Assembly: GCA_964019155.1 (NCBI GenBank)
Contig: OZ025245.1
Coordinates: 30,473,045-30,537,044, forward strand
DNA length: 64,000 nucleotides
Source: Osedax fenrisi
Lineage: Eukaryota; Annelida; Polychaeta; Sabellida; Siboglinidae
Reading direction: 5' to 3'
Every line of letters starts with the position of its first letter. Positions within the stretch are counted from its first letter, which is position 1. The notes beneath the pieces are model-generated. The model was not told the origin of the DNA and did not search any database. It was given only the letters and a program-made list of their open reading frames with translations. This document shows, piece by piece, positions 46,920 through 59,098 of the stretch. The translations under genes and the position numbers were made by a program.

Positions 46920-49900
46920 CACTAATGCATTACTCATGTATATACACATGTGTGTGTGCATATATAATTCACTTATGTATTTCGGCTATATTATTGTAAT
47001 TTATTTCGTTGTCAATATATTTACATATATTTATTTATAATCTTTTCTAATTGTTTATATAATTTATAACAATTATAAATATTAGTATTTGTTCATTTAA
47101 TTATAAACATGATTTTTTTATGTTATATGTATACCATAATATTTTAATAATTATATATAAATATATATATTAAATTACATTCATAAAATTCTACTTTTTA
47201 TTATATCTTATTTATTTGTATTAATATTTTATATAATACATGAATTATTAAAAATAAATATAAAAATGTAAAATTAAATATAATATTATGTAAATATACT
47301 TAATGATATATAGATAGAAATGTATGTAACATAATTAGATATCCAAGAAACTTAATATATCATTGACATTTTATCTGTCCCTTAGATTCTGAGTTAGCTG
47401 AATCCTTCTATATATATTATTTAATATAATTATTAGAATATAGAAAATATAGATAACCTATCCATCATTTAACATAATAAATATATGACATATATTAATT
47501 CACAAACAAATTTATTAAAATTATAAAGTAAAAATTCCAACCTAATAATTATTATAAATTATAATATTTATAATATACTGAATTAATTTTTATTTTGAAA
47601 TTTTATATTATAATAATAATAGCATATTTAATAAAGTATTGAATGTAAAAATATATATATACAATTTAAGTACGTAAATAATGTACATATTTCTAATTAT
47701 TAACAATTATATATGTAGATATTCAGGTAACATGATGTATTGTTACACTAGTATTTCATATAGAATATTAACACATGCAGTTCTCTTTATTATACCATTA
47801 TTGTTGTTCTGTATGCTTTATTGTCTATCAAATATATATATTATCGAATAATAATTAGTTAAGATATGAATATTAAATAAGTATTTATATTCTATTCATT
47901 TATATGCAGTGTAAATTTTTATGATAATACATAATTATATGTCAAGTTTAAATTGATCAATTTGATTTGTAAAGGTTTAAATTATGTCATACTTTTTATT
48001 TCAAACTATATGCTACAAAAATATAAATTAATAAATAAGAATAAATATATATAATTAGTTACTTGTAATTATATTGATTTATAAATATATACAGATATAT
48101 ATCATACATAATTATAAGCCATTAGGTATAAATAAGTAAACATTGTAAAACAATGTGTATGAAGTTATCACTCGTGGCTTATTTCAAGGTTATTTCCTCG
48201 ATGCACTCTACAATCACACATGAGTTATTTAATATGTATACCAACATTAAATAATGAATGTATATTAAAAAATTTCTATTATTATCAATACTCTTTCATT
48301 ATACATTTAATTATCATAGCTCTATAAAATCATCGTAGACATACTTTTCACAATAATATATTACTTGCAAGCTGACATTCAATATGTATAATATTTAAAT
48401 TTTCTAATTTTTTTTTATTACGTATTAACCATGTTCATTATCTTATTTATCACATTGTAAAATATTTTAAATTATGTTAGATTATATTAGAGTATTTCCA
48501 AGGACATGTCCTTGGTATTTCTATCAATATAAAGTGTTTTACGAGATCAATCGAATTAAAAATCATACGAAATTGACAATACTATTTATTTAAAAAAAAC
48601 TTTGAATGTCATTTTCTCTAGTTTTTACCCGGGTTTTTACTTTTTGAACCTAGTAAGCATATGTAAAAGCCTACTTCTTTGATAATTAATATTATTATCT
48701 GCAATTTTTACTGTATATAAATAACATGTAATACTATATTAATATTTATAGGATATTATATTATACTTTATATTTTTTAAATAATTATAATAAACTTCAC
48801 ATTTTTAATAAAAAAATTTAAAAAATATTTCACCTATTTTTGTTACATCATTTTAAACAAATTATATTTATATAAAGTCAATACTTTTATATAGTAGAAT
48901 AATATCTATTGAATAAAAAAAATTCTTCATTATCTTTATTAGTTTAGTATCCTTAGTATTTTAGCTAGATCTAGAATTAACATGGTAATCCCCAATACGA
49001 GCTTGTACCCTTACTATTAATTACATTAATTTAGTGTAATTTTTATGTTTTTAGCTAAATATATTTTAGACTCATATTTAAAAATGAAATGTTTATTTTT
49101 GATGACAACATATTTCTAACATTATCTTTATTTTAAAAAATCTAATATTATTCTACAAATTAAATAAATTCATACATTTAGTTATTAATTCACAAATCTC
49201 ATTTATTTATGTTTAATCCTCAATTTAGACTATATTTTACTTTTCGAGTTTCATATATATGTTAAGTCATCATATACATATATATGTATGCACACATTTA
49301 GGAATTTAAAATTTAAAATTAATTTGATTATTATATTAATCTAATTCGTAAATTCAATACTCTTATATTAGACTTTTTTTTTACATTTGATTAAATTCTA
49401 AAATATAAATTTGTTATTATATCAATATTTCATAATCTCAAATATTTTGATTATAATATACTTTTTGATTTCATTAATTAATATTCTCATATATTCTTGA
49501 GTTATTACCAGTCTATATGTATAACTATGTAAATATTTTATATCAAGTATTAATTATTATAAATTTTCACTAATTATGTATAGGAATGATATACTTTCTT
49601 ATTGGATATAATAGTAATATAATCTACTATTCCCATTGGATATGGCACTACAGTTTTAGATGCACTTCTATTGTTATCTTACATATTTCTCTACCTTGGA
49701 GATACATAGAACATATGATGAATTATTTATAATTAAAATACAATAAATGGTCAAAAATATAACAATTTTTTATTTTGTAATTTTAAAAATACAAATTAAT
49801 TTAAATTATTTACTGAAAAAAACGTATTATAACAAATTTATTAGATATATATTATTTGGTATTGAATGTCAATCATACTTGTATCTAACAAGTTATAGAT

Positions 49901-50280
49901 GTATGAATTTATACTATCATATTTGCCTATATTTCTTATTATTAATTAAAAATTTTATTTAAATTAGATACATTTTAATTTTCATTATCTCTATGCTATC
50001 ATTCATTTTATTCTATTGTTAATTTATAAAATATCATTGATATACAAAATATAGATCCTAAATATCATTCTTTATCAAACAATTTTTTCTATTATATACT
50101 AACAGTACATAAATAGTAAATAAGTTATTAATATTATTGAGTAATAAATAATATAAATATTTATAAACATTTTTAATGATTACTTTATTAAACAATATTG
50201 GACATTTACGTAGACACACATTTTATGTAGACACCTCACATACATAATGCATCATAGTTCATTGACATGATACATTAGGA
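46920..50280. other. 3.3 kb AT-rich desert
   Basis: No frame, splice-bounded island, TIR pair or tandem array stands out. The only neat word is a perfect 18-bp palindrome, CCAAGGACATGTCCTTGG (48498-48515). Confidence 0.55.
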
Positions 50281-50335
50281 ACTCTAGAATGCTTCCAGAA
50301 TATTCCTTCTTCACGGGTTCATCGTTACTTGATTA

Positions 50336-50512
50336 CTATCGCGAGTCTTTCTTCATCTTGGAACACATTCTATCTCGTACATCTAGATCCTTCAACAGTT
50401 GTGTGTCTTTCACTATGTCCTTGTCGTGTGTTTCCTCATTCAGACATTGGTTGCTGAACTTATGTTTCACTAGGTAATGATGCCAGCACATGTAGTCAAT
50501 GAGGGAATGAGA
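50336..50512 (-). CDS. Candidate charged exon, 58 codons
   Basis: The acceptor CACCGGTAG opens SHSLIDYMCWHHYLVKHKFS, then NQCLNEETHDKDIVKDTQLL and a basic tail SKMKKDSR before TAG. It is strongly hydrophilic and helical. On the opposite strand, 50513-50585 could encode a hydrophobic first exon (MRLPVFVVSLLYYLFIDFLC, donor GAG|GTAGGT). The two are mutually exclusive in interest but neither is proven. Confidence 0.38.
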   Translation of the reverse strand, partial: SHSLIDYMCWHHYLVKHKFSNQCLNEETHDKDIVKDTQLLKDLDVRDRMCSKMKKDSR

Positions 50513-51167
50513 CTACCGGTGTTTGTAGTATCACTCCTCTATTACCTCTTCATAGACTTCCTATGTGTAGCACTGAAATGGAGGTAGGTATATCATTGAA
50601 ATGGAGTGAGTGTAGCATAGTACTGAGGGTGACAGGGATATAGTGAGGTGGTATAGGAGTTAATGATGTTACATAGTAGTAGGGGTGTAAAAGGAGGGTT
50701 ATGTAGTATAATGATGGTGTACTAGAATTAGGGCTCTAGTAATATATGATAACGATAGTAAAAGGAGATTTCACAATAATGGAACATACACAGGTTTGTA
50801 GAGATACTATTCAGTGAGAGCTAGATGATGTTATTGCAATAGAGGTCATTGTAGTATCTAACTGAGGTCAAGGTTAAAGTTATATTAGTATGTAATACTG
50901 TAATATGGAAATGATTACTGTACCTATATAATACTATGTAAAGGATATAAGTTAGTAGATAACAACAAACTCTATAGGGAACTATAAATAGATTATTAAT
51001 AGAAAATATAATTAATAGTGGTACTTATTTCATATGGTAACTTTTAAATAGTAAATCTGCATATTATATGTAACCATATTGCATATTACACTAATATATA
51101 TATATATATATAATAATATAAGATCACTTATATTATTTAAGCCCTATTTATTAGGTCTGTATGGGGT

Positions 51168-51392
51168 TTAACTAAGCCCTACAGCATGTGTATATGAAGA
51201 CTTAGCCTGCTGAGCTAGCCTAAGTTTATATATACAAGGATATTTACTAACAGTTTTCTGTATCTCGGAGACTTCTGAAGATGGCTGATCCCACATTTCT
51301 TTAGGGAAAGCCACCTCTACATTCACACCTAGGTGATGTGGATAAGTTAGTGTATAATAACAGTGATGTACTATTGCATTCTGGGTAATACA
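51168..51392 (-). CDS. Open frame of 74 codons, candidate exon(s)
   Basis: There is no stop from 51392 to TAA 51168. The centre reads HLGVNVEVAFPKEMWDQPSS, then EVSEIQKT before a GTTAGTA donor-like site. Possible acceptors are TTACCCAG and ATCACCTAG. It is on the same strand as 50336-50512 and as a helical piece at 51901-52005 (KLTISHEQFSNLQQLQKII). They may be parts of one gene, but frames do not join cleanly. Confidence 0.35.
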   Translation of the reverse strand, partial: CITQNAIVHHCYYTLTYPHHLGVNVEVAFPKEMWDQPSSEVSEIQKTVSKYPCIYKLRLAQQAKSSYTHAVGLS

Positions 51393-51779
51393 CTATATAA
51401 CATCGATAATATCATCTGTGAGGTATCGTAACGACTAAATAACTTATTTCACTGCGATATGTGTGATCTGTAATATAATAATTCTCATTACGCAATAAAA
51501 GTATTCTCATTTGTAATTAAATAATAAGTTGCGATATATTAATAGTAAATAAAGTGAACTATTCATTCTTAAGAGGACTTATGGTATCTTATTCATCTCG
51601 ATATTTAGTTTTAAATTGATGTATTTAATGTAGTATAATGATATGACATCTTCAAATAACCTCGCATGTGTTAAGACTGCTGGGTTTGGGATATATTTCA
51701 TCATTACTGGAATCTGGTGGCAGCCTTTAGCCAACTTTGAGAATATATTCTTGTTTCTCAGATATAAGGACATCTTTAT

Positions 51780-52005
51780 ATGATGAATTGTGTATCTGAG
51801 TTTAACAATTTGATTATTTAATATTCTATAATCACCAGCTGGATGAACTTACCTCATTGTTAGTGAACCATATGAAGGGGTGATTACAGAGTGCAGGGTG
51901 CTAGCTTCTGATTATCTTCTGCAGTTGTTGTAGGTTACTGAACTGCTCGTGTGATATTGTAAGCTTCTCTGTGGATAGTCTTCTTACTTTGCAGTAGAAT
52001 GAAGG
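51780..52005 (-). other. Island with a consensus donor and helical open piece
   Basis: A perfect CAATGAG|GTAAGT donor at about 51851-51856 and an open helical stretch ending at TAG 51901 mark a likely exon. The best-joined reading is ASTLHSVITPSYGSLTM before the donor. The next downstream island (51579-51780) is open in two frames. I cannot choose a model. Confidence 0.3.
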
Positions 52006-52624
52006 TCACTTGTCTCTGTGTAATTAGTTATGTGGTGTTTATGCATGTTTCTGTTTGCAATGTTAATATGTCAGGGAATTCATGTATAGTATCATTGAAT
52101 GTTTTATTATCATTGTGTGATAGGGAAGTGATATACAATGTATTCATTATTATAATCATAATATATCAAATAATTAACTATTTTAATCATATAATATCAA
52201 ATAAGTATAAAAAGATGTAACAAAAGTAATGACAATAACAAACAGTGATAGTGTAGGTGTGTGAGATAGACTAATAGTGTATTATAGGTAAAGCTGATAT
52301 ATTATAAGGTAAACCTATATAAGTTATCTGAAGAGCTTCCTTTAGTGGCTGTTCCCATGCAATCATCGCATGTTGTTTAACAGATCAGTGTGTCTACAGT
52401 GTTCAAGGTCAGATATGTTCAATAAAGTAAGAGCTCTTTTATGAGGTCAAGGTTACAGCTGTTATTAGAGATGTTCATATCTTGATTCTGTGGATTAGTG
52501 AGTATTTGTAGTAACATAAATGTTACAGCCTTATTTATAGAAGTGACAATATGATGATATTAGGTTGTATGGTTTGTAATACATGCATTATTAAACTGTG
52601 ATTCTATTAACACAAAACCTGCAG

Positions 52625-52797
52625 CAGTGTTGTTCTCCCAGAGAGAAGGCAATGTTATGTCCACAGTGCAAATGTTCGGTAGTCTATTTCTTATCCATCT
52701 CTCTTATTATTCACACTCATATACAGGTCACCGATGTAGGATCAAATGTACTATCTTACTTAATAAACATGCATAACTCTTTGTTATTTCTCAACAG
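52625..52797 (+). CDS. Candidate RING-finger tail in two exons
   Basis: Exon 52625-52678 (acceptor AAACCTGCAG, donor TCG|GTAGTC, phase 0) reads QCCSPREKAMLCPQCKCS. Exon 52727-52797 (acceptor ATATACAG, donor ACAG|GTGAAA) continues VTDVGSNVLSYLINMHNSLL, then FLN. C-P-x-C followed by V...L..N..L..L is the usual end of a TRIM/RING domain. The preceding C-x-H half may be at 52340-52375 (SGCSHAIIACCL) with a missing cysteine. A short or decayed gene is equally possible. Confidence 0.38.
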
Positions 52798-53344
52798 GTG
52801 AAATATATTTAGATTATATGATACTAATAATATATTCAGAAGATATTTAAGATAATGGAACAAATCTATTAAACTTTCATAATACAACAATCTGCTCTAG
52901 AAAGTATTGACCTATATAATTAAGATGTGATTATTACATATTATTTATAGAATTATTAAATAATATAGCTATTAATAAGTTAAATATAATATTAAGAGTT
53001 AATCATGTATTAAAATAATCAGCAATTTAATAATGTAATTAATAAAGATAATCATATTATGAAATCTGAAATATAATTAAATATTCATTATAATACTGAA
53101 TATTTATATCTGGAACAAGTAATTTAATAATTAACTATATATTATATATGGAATAGTTTATATTAAAACAATACATGTTTATATTATATTCATTATATAA
53201 TATATAATTTATAATATATCTATTGTGTTTATAATTGTGATATTGTATTATAATTAATTAATTAAATAAAAAGGGTATTCATATTTATTATAATAATACA
53301 CATTGATATGATGCAATAAATAAACAATAGTAAATATATTTAAT

Positions 53345-53416
53345 TCACAAATTCATAAGAATTAAACAATCATTAGATATATTAACATCACTATATAATA
53401 ATGTTTTATCATTGTT
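53345..53416 (-). CDS. Displaced C-terminal end of the Kelch-like gene
   Basis: Immediately outside the left target duplication of the P element, the minus strand reads on in frame from the Kelch gene for 23 codons (NNDKTLLYSDVNISNDCLIL, then MNL) to TGA at 53345. The frame passes through the shared 8-bp duplication (codons ..C-L-D). This is the original end of the gene's last exon, now 5.7 kb away and separated by the transposon. It has no independent start and is probably not made unless the element is removed. Confidence 0.85.
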   Translation of the reverse strand, partial: NNDKTLLYSDVNISNDCLILMNL

Positions 53417-53424
53417 ATCTAAAC
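53417..53424. repeat. 8-bp target site duplication, left copy
   Basis: ATCTAAAC, identical to 59117-59124. An 8-bp duplication is the hallmark of P-element insertion. Confidence 0.92.
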
Positions 53425-53439
53425 CCAAGCGCCACAGCT
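53425..53439 (+). repeat. P element left terminal inverted repeat
   Basis: CCAAGCGCCACAGCT, matching the right end in reverse complement except one base. Beyond it the two ends diverge until the subterminal repeat. Confidence 0.88.
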
Positions 53440-53482
53440 CCCTATCTAGCGTGCATACATGGTGATATTTGACCTACATATT

Positions 53483-53519
53483 CAAAATGTAAACAAACAG
53501 GAGTATAGTGTTTATAAAA
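53483..53519 (+). repeat. P element subterminal inverted repeat, left
   Basis: It starts CAAAATGTAAACAAACAGGA and includes AGTATAGTGTTTATAAA. It pairs with 59023-59059 with about four differences and lies at nearly the same distance (58 versus 57 bp) from its terminus. It is a likely transposase-binding site. Confidence 0.85.
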
Positions 53520-53537
53520 TATCCATATAAATTACAA

Positions 53538-54522
53538 ATATACTAATGTATAGATACAGTAATAGAATACTAATGTATTATAATTTAATGTAATAATGAT
53601 ATATTAATAATCATTATATATTTATTAATTTATATTTCTAAATATAATATAAATGTATTATGTATTTATATACAAAATCACACATTATAAAACTATTTAA
53701 ATCAGTAATATTAAGTTTGAAAATTATTTAAATTTCAGATATACTAATTTATAGATACAGTAATAGAATACTAATGTATTATAATTTAATGTAATAATGA
53801 TATATTAATAATCATTATATATTTATTAATTTATATTTCTAAATATAATATAAATGTATTATGTATTTATATACAAAATCACACATTATAAAACTATTTA
53901 AATCAGTAATATTAAGTTTGAAAATCTTTAAAACTATTTAAATTTCAGATATACTAATGTATTGATACAGTAATAGAATACTAATGTATTATAATTTAAT
54001 GTAATAATGATATATTAATAATCATTATATATTTATTAATTTATATTTCTAAATATAATATAAATGTATTATGTATTTATATACAAAATTACACATTATA
54101 AAACTATTTAAATCAGTAATATTAAGTTTGAAAATCTTTAAAATTATTTAAATTTCAGATATACTTATAATGTATTGATACATTAATATAATACTAATTT
54201 ATTATAATTTAATGTAATAATAGTATATTAATAATCATTATATATTTATATTTCTAAATATAATATTAATTTATTATGTATTTATATACAAAACCACACA
54301 TTATAAAACTATTTAAATCAGTAATATTAGGTTTGAAAATCTTTAAAAATTATTTAAATTTCAGATATACTAATTTATAGATACATTAATAGAATACTAA
54401 TTTATTATAATTGAATTTAATAATAGTATATTTATAATCATTATATATTTATTAATTTATATTTCTAAATATAAAATCAATTTATTATGTATTTATATAC
54501 AAAATAATATACTTTAAATGTA
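53538..54522. repeat. Tandem repeat inside the P element, about 5 units of 201-210 bp
   Basis: Units start at 53538, 53739, 53949, 54159 and 54365 with CAGATATACTAAT-like sequence. They share CAATCATTATATATTTATTA-type cores, TTATGTATTTATATACAAAA and AGTAATATTA(A/G)GTTTGAAAA. Later units (toward the gene) are more diverged. The array is non-coding, between the left end and the transposase stop. Confidence 0.92.
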
Positions 54523-54771
54523 TAAATAATAAATACTTATTTACATTATTAATAACCATATATAATTAAATAGCTTTCTCATTTATAAGATATAGAAATA
54601 TGTATTAAAATAGTAGGTCATAACTCATAATATGTATAAATAATATATATATAATAGGTTTTATATAAATTATTATATTAATTTGTACAAATTTGGGTTT
54701 GATAAAATAACATATTTATTTTTGTTACATAAATTAATATTAATAAATTAAAACCTTTACAATAATTTATT

Positions 54772-57164
54772 TCATATATGACATAGTTTTAAATATTTTC
54801 TATTTTGTTTGCTTTTTGATTTAGTATCAACTGTAAACTCTGTATTTTCTTTTCTTAGAAGGTACTTCATTTGAAATATAAAGAAAACATGCAATACAAA
54901 ATCATTAATACATATACAAATATCACAATATTTAAATATAAAATTATTTTCAGATATAAGGTTCACAAATTTGATATATATTTCATTTTTATATAAAATA
55001 GACATGATATTATTTCTGAAACACGTAAATAAATTTTTAATATAATTATAAAATAATGGTGAAGGATAATATTTAGATGAGTTTTCATCTAACATCAACC
55101 TAACACTACCAGCAGTAAATACATTAGAAGACTCTTTAGATAATAAATTTAAACAATCATTACATTTGAATTTTGAATAACAAATTTGTATAATATTACT
55201 ACACAGGAGATGAAGAGAATTATCATCTATAATGCTAATATTTAAATCTGGTTCTAGATATACAGCCAGTGAGGTGTTAGTAATAGGAGGTGCATTATGA
55301 GTATTATCAATATAAGAATTTAATTTTAATAAGAATTCTCCAGCATCTAGTTCACAATTACTACCCTTAATCTTAACAAATAACGAATCTACAGAAATAG
55401 CTCTATAATCTGAAGCGAACTCCATCGGTGTAGGATTATCCCTATTCCCCCCTCTACTTCTCATTCTTGAAAAAAAATTCTCTAAAAAATCTTGATTAAA
55501 TTTATTTAATTCTATACTAAATGGATTATTTACAATTATTTCATCTTCTAAAAACAATAACAAGGAATTTACATTAAGTCGCCATCCTAATAAGCATGGC
55601 AATTGATCAGTATATTTATTATCACAGTATTTTATATTATTTAATATATTTACAGAATTTTGTAAGAAAGTTATTGAATCTATATTATTATTTAAAGGAT
55701 TTTTATATACAATATTTTTATTAGATAAAGAACTATTAAATATATCAAAAAGATTATTAAAAAATTTACAAAAATGACTAGTATACAAAGCATCACCTTC
55801 AATTAATTTCACAATAACTAATGTCTCTATCCCTAGCGCAACACTGTTGCTTAAGAGTTCGCAAGCTAGATTTACGCGCATTTTAGAAAATGATTTTAGT
55901 TGTATATGCTTTATATTTAATTTAGGCGCTAAAGGAAGTTTTGAATTTGATTTAATATCATAACATTTTTGAATAACTTCCATTGATACCTTATTATTTT
56001 CAAACATAAAACCTTTAGACAAACCATTTCTAATACTCTTTATTAAGTGTGGTGGATCATACATAAAGAAAATTTTCATATTTGTATATACAAAAAATGG
56101 TTTATTGATATTTATACCTAGTTTAGTAATGCAACCCCTATTACTAGGTCCCTGATCACAAATCATTAATTTAGGTATAAGACCACAATTGATCACTCTA
56201 TCTATACACTGTTTTAGCTTGATAATAATTAGATCAGCTGGCATCACACCAGAAGTGAAAAAATACCCCACTGGCTGTTTCCAAGTCCCAGATAAACTTT
56301 TTATCATGAATACTGTAACGTAATTAGCAATATATTTACTAATCTCTCCATCTCCTGTATTATGTAAGCCATCTAATAAATCATGTTTAACATTATATTT
56401 AAGATCACTTTTCAATGACATTTCATCAAACGCAATTAATATAAGTTTATCTTTAATACATAACTTTTCACATTTATCTTTTAATGCATCAAAGATAATA
56501 TCATGAAATCCAGGCATTAATTTTATAATATTCATAGTTTTTCTTAATGTACTTATGCTTGGTAGTGTTAACGTTTTATATAATATTAAATAGCATTTAG
56601 GGCTCGAATGCCATAGAGATAATGCATACATTTTTTGCATTTCGTTAAAACGATTGCCACAATATTTATTTTTTTTAGATAATAGCGATAACAGCGAATT
56701 AGAATCATTTGCTATAGGGGATTTTACTTTCTTTTTAAGTAACCTATTCAATTTACTTCGGTACATTTCACTTGTTTTCTTTGCCAGTTCATATTTGTTT
56801 TGCCATTTTGAAACCTCTGTAGTTAATGATTCAATCGTATTATTAAGTTGACTTATCAATGTCGATGCAGGATCTGATGTTGTGGAAGCTGTGGATTGAG
56901 AGTACAGAGACCTCACTGGACTCGCGGTTTTTGTTGAAGCCGACTCTGTGGTTGAATCCGAAAGTAACTCATCTGTACAATGATCAATATAATTTAATAA
57001 CCTAATATTATATTCCTTATTAAACATAATTTTATTTTCAAAATAGTGTGGCATATTGTTAAAATATGATTTTCGCAGTATATTTAAAGAATAACACAGT
57101 TTAATAAATAAAATTTAATTTATAGTCATACTATAGTAGACATTTTTTAAATATACATTAAATA

Positions 57165-57195
<31 letters not shown>

Positions 57196-58877
57196 TATAA
57201 TAGTTAATATATATATATATATACATTTAATTCAAATATAAGGAGATATTTGATAAGATATTCCACCAGTAAAATTATAAGATGCACATACTCACCAATT
57301 CTATAAAAACTAGTATGAAATATATTACTGATAAAATCATACCTTGACTTTGGTAATGGCGCTTCAATATTCTCCGACTAGTGGAAGGAACCGCAGAAAG
57401 TAACATTTGTCTAGGAGCTCCATTAGATATTAATCGCTTTCTGTAATAAAAAATAACTAGAAATCTTATATAATAAATAAATAAATATTGTTTATTGAGA
57501 TATAACAGTTCGTATGAAATAATAAATATAAGTTATAAATTATAATGTAGTTATTTTAAATCTCAAAAGGCCATAGAGTTAAGGTTCCGTTTTTAAGGTC
57601 CTTTTCTGGTCTATCGCTGGGGTATATATTATATGTAATAAATAAATTTAATTAAATTATATTAAATGTTGTTTTATAATTAATAGATTTATGAACTATA
57701 TTTTAATTACGAACCCTCCTACATTCCTATATTGGTCAGCATCAAAGTGAGAACTACACAATCTCATATTCTTTAAAAATCCATATCCTTCTTTTTTAAC
57801 TCGCTTTTCTAGATCATTTCTACGTATATTGTATATCCAGAGTTTACACCTGTACATAAATGTTAAGTGATTATAAATTAATATATGATTATATAATATA
57901 ATAACTATATACATTAATATATAAGTATACACAATATTTAACAATATAATTATTATTAATATTTTAATTATATATATGTACAATGTATACATATAATATA
58001 TTAGTATTATTAATATTCCCAGTATAATACTTGTATATTTATATAGATTATAATCTACATACAAAATCAAAATGCATCTATATAAATTATAAAATATTAT
58101 ACATATGTCATATATGATATATTATATATCATATATATGGAATTTTTGCAGTATCCACATATAGTAAGTAATATATTTTAAATATTAATTAATATATTTA
58201 AGTAATATATTAATACTAATAGTTTATATGATGACGTTTTTGGAGTGGATAACTCAGCCTCTAAATATGGGCAATTAAATAATATTAAACAATTTATTTT
58301 TTGATATAAATATGGCGCCTTTACTGCCTGATAACCATATATATATGACATATGAATCTTAAAATTTATGATATGGGCAATTAAATAATATTAAACAATT
58401 TATTTGTTGATATAAATATGGCGCCTTTACTGCCTGATAACCATATATATGACATATGAATCTTAAAATGTATGATATATGTATGTTATATTATAATTTA
58501 TATAGGTGCAATTTTGTAGTTTAATGACATCATAAATTATACATATACGAATATAATACTGAGTATATTAAAAATACTAATACAATATTTAATATAATAT
58601 TATTATAATAATTTTAATTTCAAATTAAATTAAAATTAAATTTTGTATATATAAAATACGAATATATTGTATTACTTTGAATATTAAATAGTCTTGTTAA
58701 TATACTTTTAATAACTAATAATATAATAATATAATAAAAAATAGATATTAGTAAATATAAATACCTTTTATCATCAGTAGGAAATCTATGGAATACTTTC
58801 TTGGTCAAATTTGAATATTCAGTACAGTTTATAGCTGCACAAATAGTACCGTTGTTTTTTTTAATATTAACACTCAT
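54772..58877 (-). CDS. P-element transposase (THAP9-like), four exons, intact
   Basis: Exons 58765-58877, 57715-57849, 57343-57440 and 54772-56972 join in phase with GT/AG borders to give 848 residues and no internal stop. Residues 1-103 form a THAP zinc finger: C13, C18, P33, W42, C69, H72 and the AVP motif at 99-101. A coiled coil follows at about 154-198. The RNase H-like core has D298 (IAFDEMSLK), D388 (MICDQGPSNRG) and E613 (QDFLENFFSRMRSRGG), the positions expected for the P-element D/D/E triad. FMYDPPHLIKS (419-429) lies at the start of the inserted GTP-binding region. Length compares with 751 in Drosophila and about 900 in human THAP9. The exon 2 donor (GG|GTTCGT) is the least certain border. 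It probably works in the nucleus on the element's own ends. Confidence 0.9.
58265..58475. repeat. 106-bp tandem duplication in transposase intron 1
   Basis: Two nearly identical units start ATATGGGCAATTAAATAATA and contain ATGGCGCCTTTACTGCCTGA. They differ at a few positions and are non-coding in context. The conservation of a CG-containing core in an AT-rich intron is notable. Confidence 0.9.
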
Positions 58878-59022
58878 ATTGAGATATATTTATTGTAATA
58901 ATAAATGAAATTAATAATGAATATATAATGCTAATATATATATAAATTTGTAATGATTTTGATCTAATTTAAGAACAGAAAACGATATATTAAGTAATAG
59001 AATTTATGTCAAATGCAACGAA

Positions 59023-59059
59023 TTTGATAAACACTATACTCTCTTTGTTTACATTTTTG
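59023..59059 (-). repeat. P element subterminal inverted repeat, right
   Basis: This is the reverse-complement partner of 53483-53519 (CAAAAATGTAAACAAAGAGA). It lies between the transposase start codon and the right terminus, where the promoter should be. Confidence 0.85.
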
Positions 59060-59098
59060 TTTATCAACACTGCGCGCGCATCGCGTACGCGAAATTCG

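Noticed and set aside
48498..48515. Perfect 18-bp palindrome CCAAGGACATGTCCTTGG
   Set aside because: Isolated in a desert with no partner feature; a single dyad of this size in 64 kb is weak evidence.
51579..51773. 64-codon minus ORF MSLYLRNKNIFSKLAKG
   Set aside because: Another frame of the same segment (KDVLISEKQEYILK, later LPPDSSNDEIYPKPSS) looks equally coding but has a stop. Neither joins in phase to the consensus donor upstream.
56654..56851. 65-codon plus ORF
   Set aside because: Antisense shadow of the transposase coiled-coil region.
53475..59067. Placing the P-element termini at the CAAAATGTAAACAAA inverted repeats
   Set aside because: Flanks there show no target duplication. 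The outer CCAAG.GCCACAGCT ends have a perfect 8-bp duplication, so the inner repeats are subterminal.
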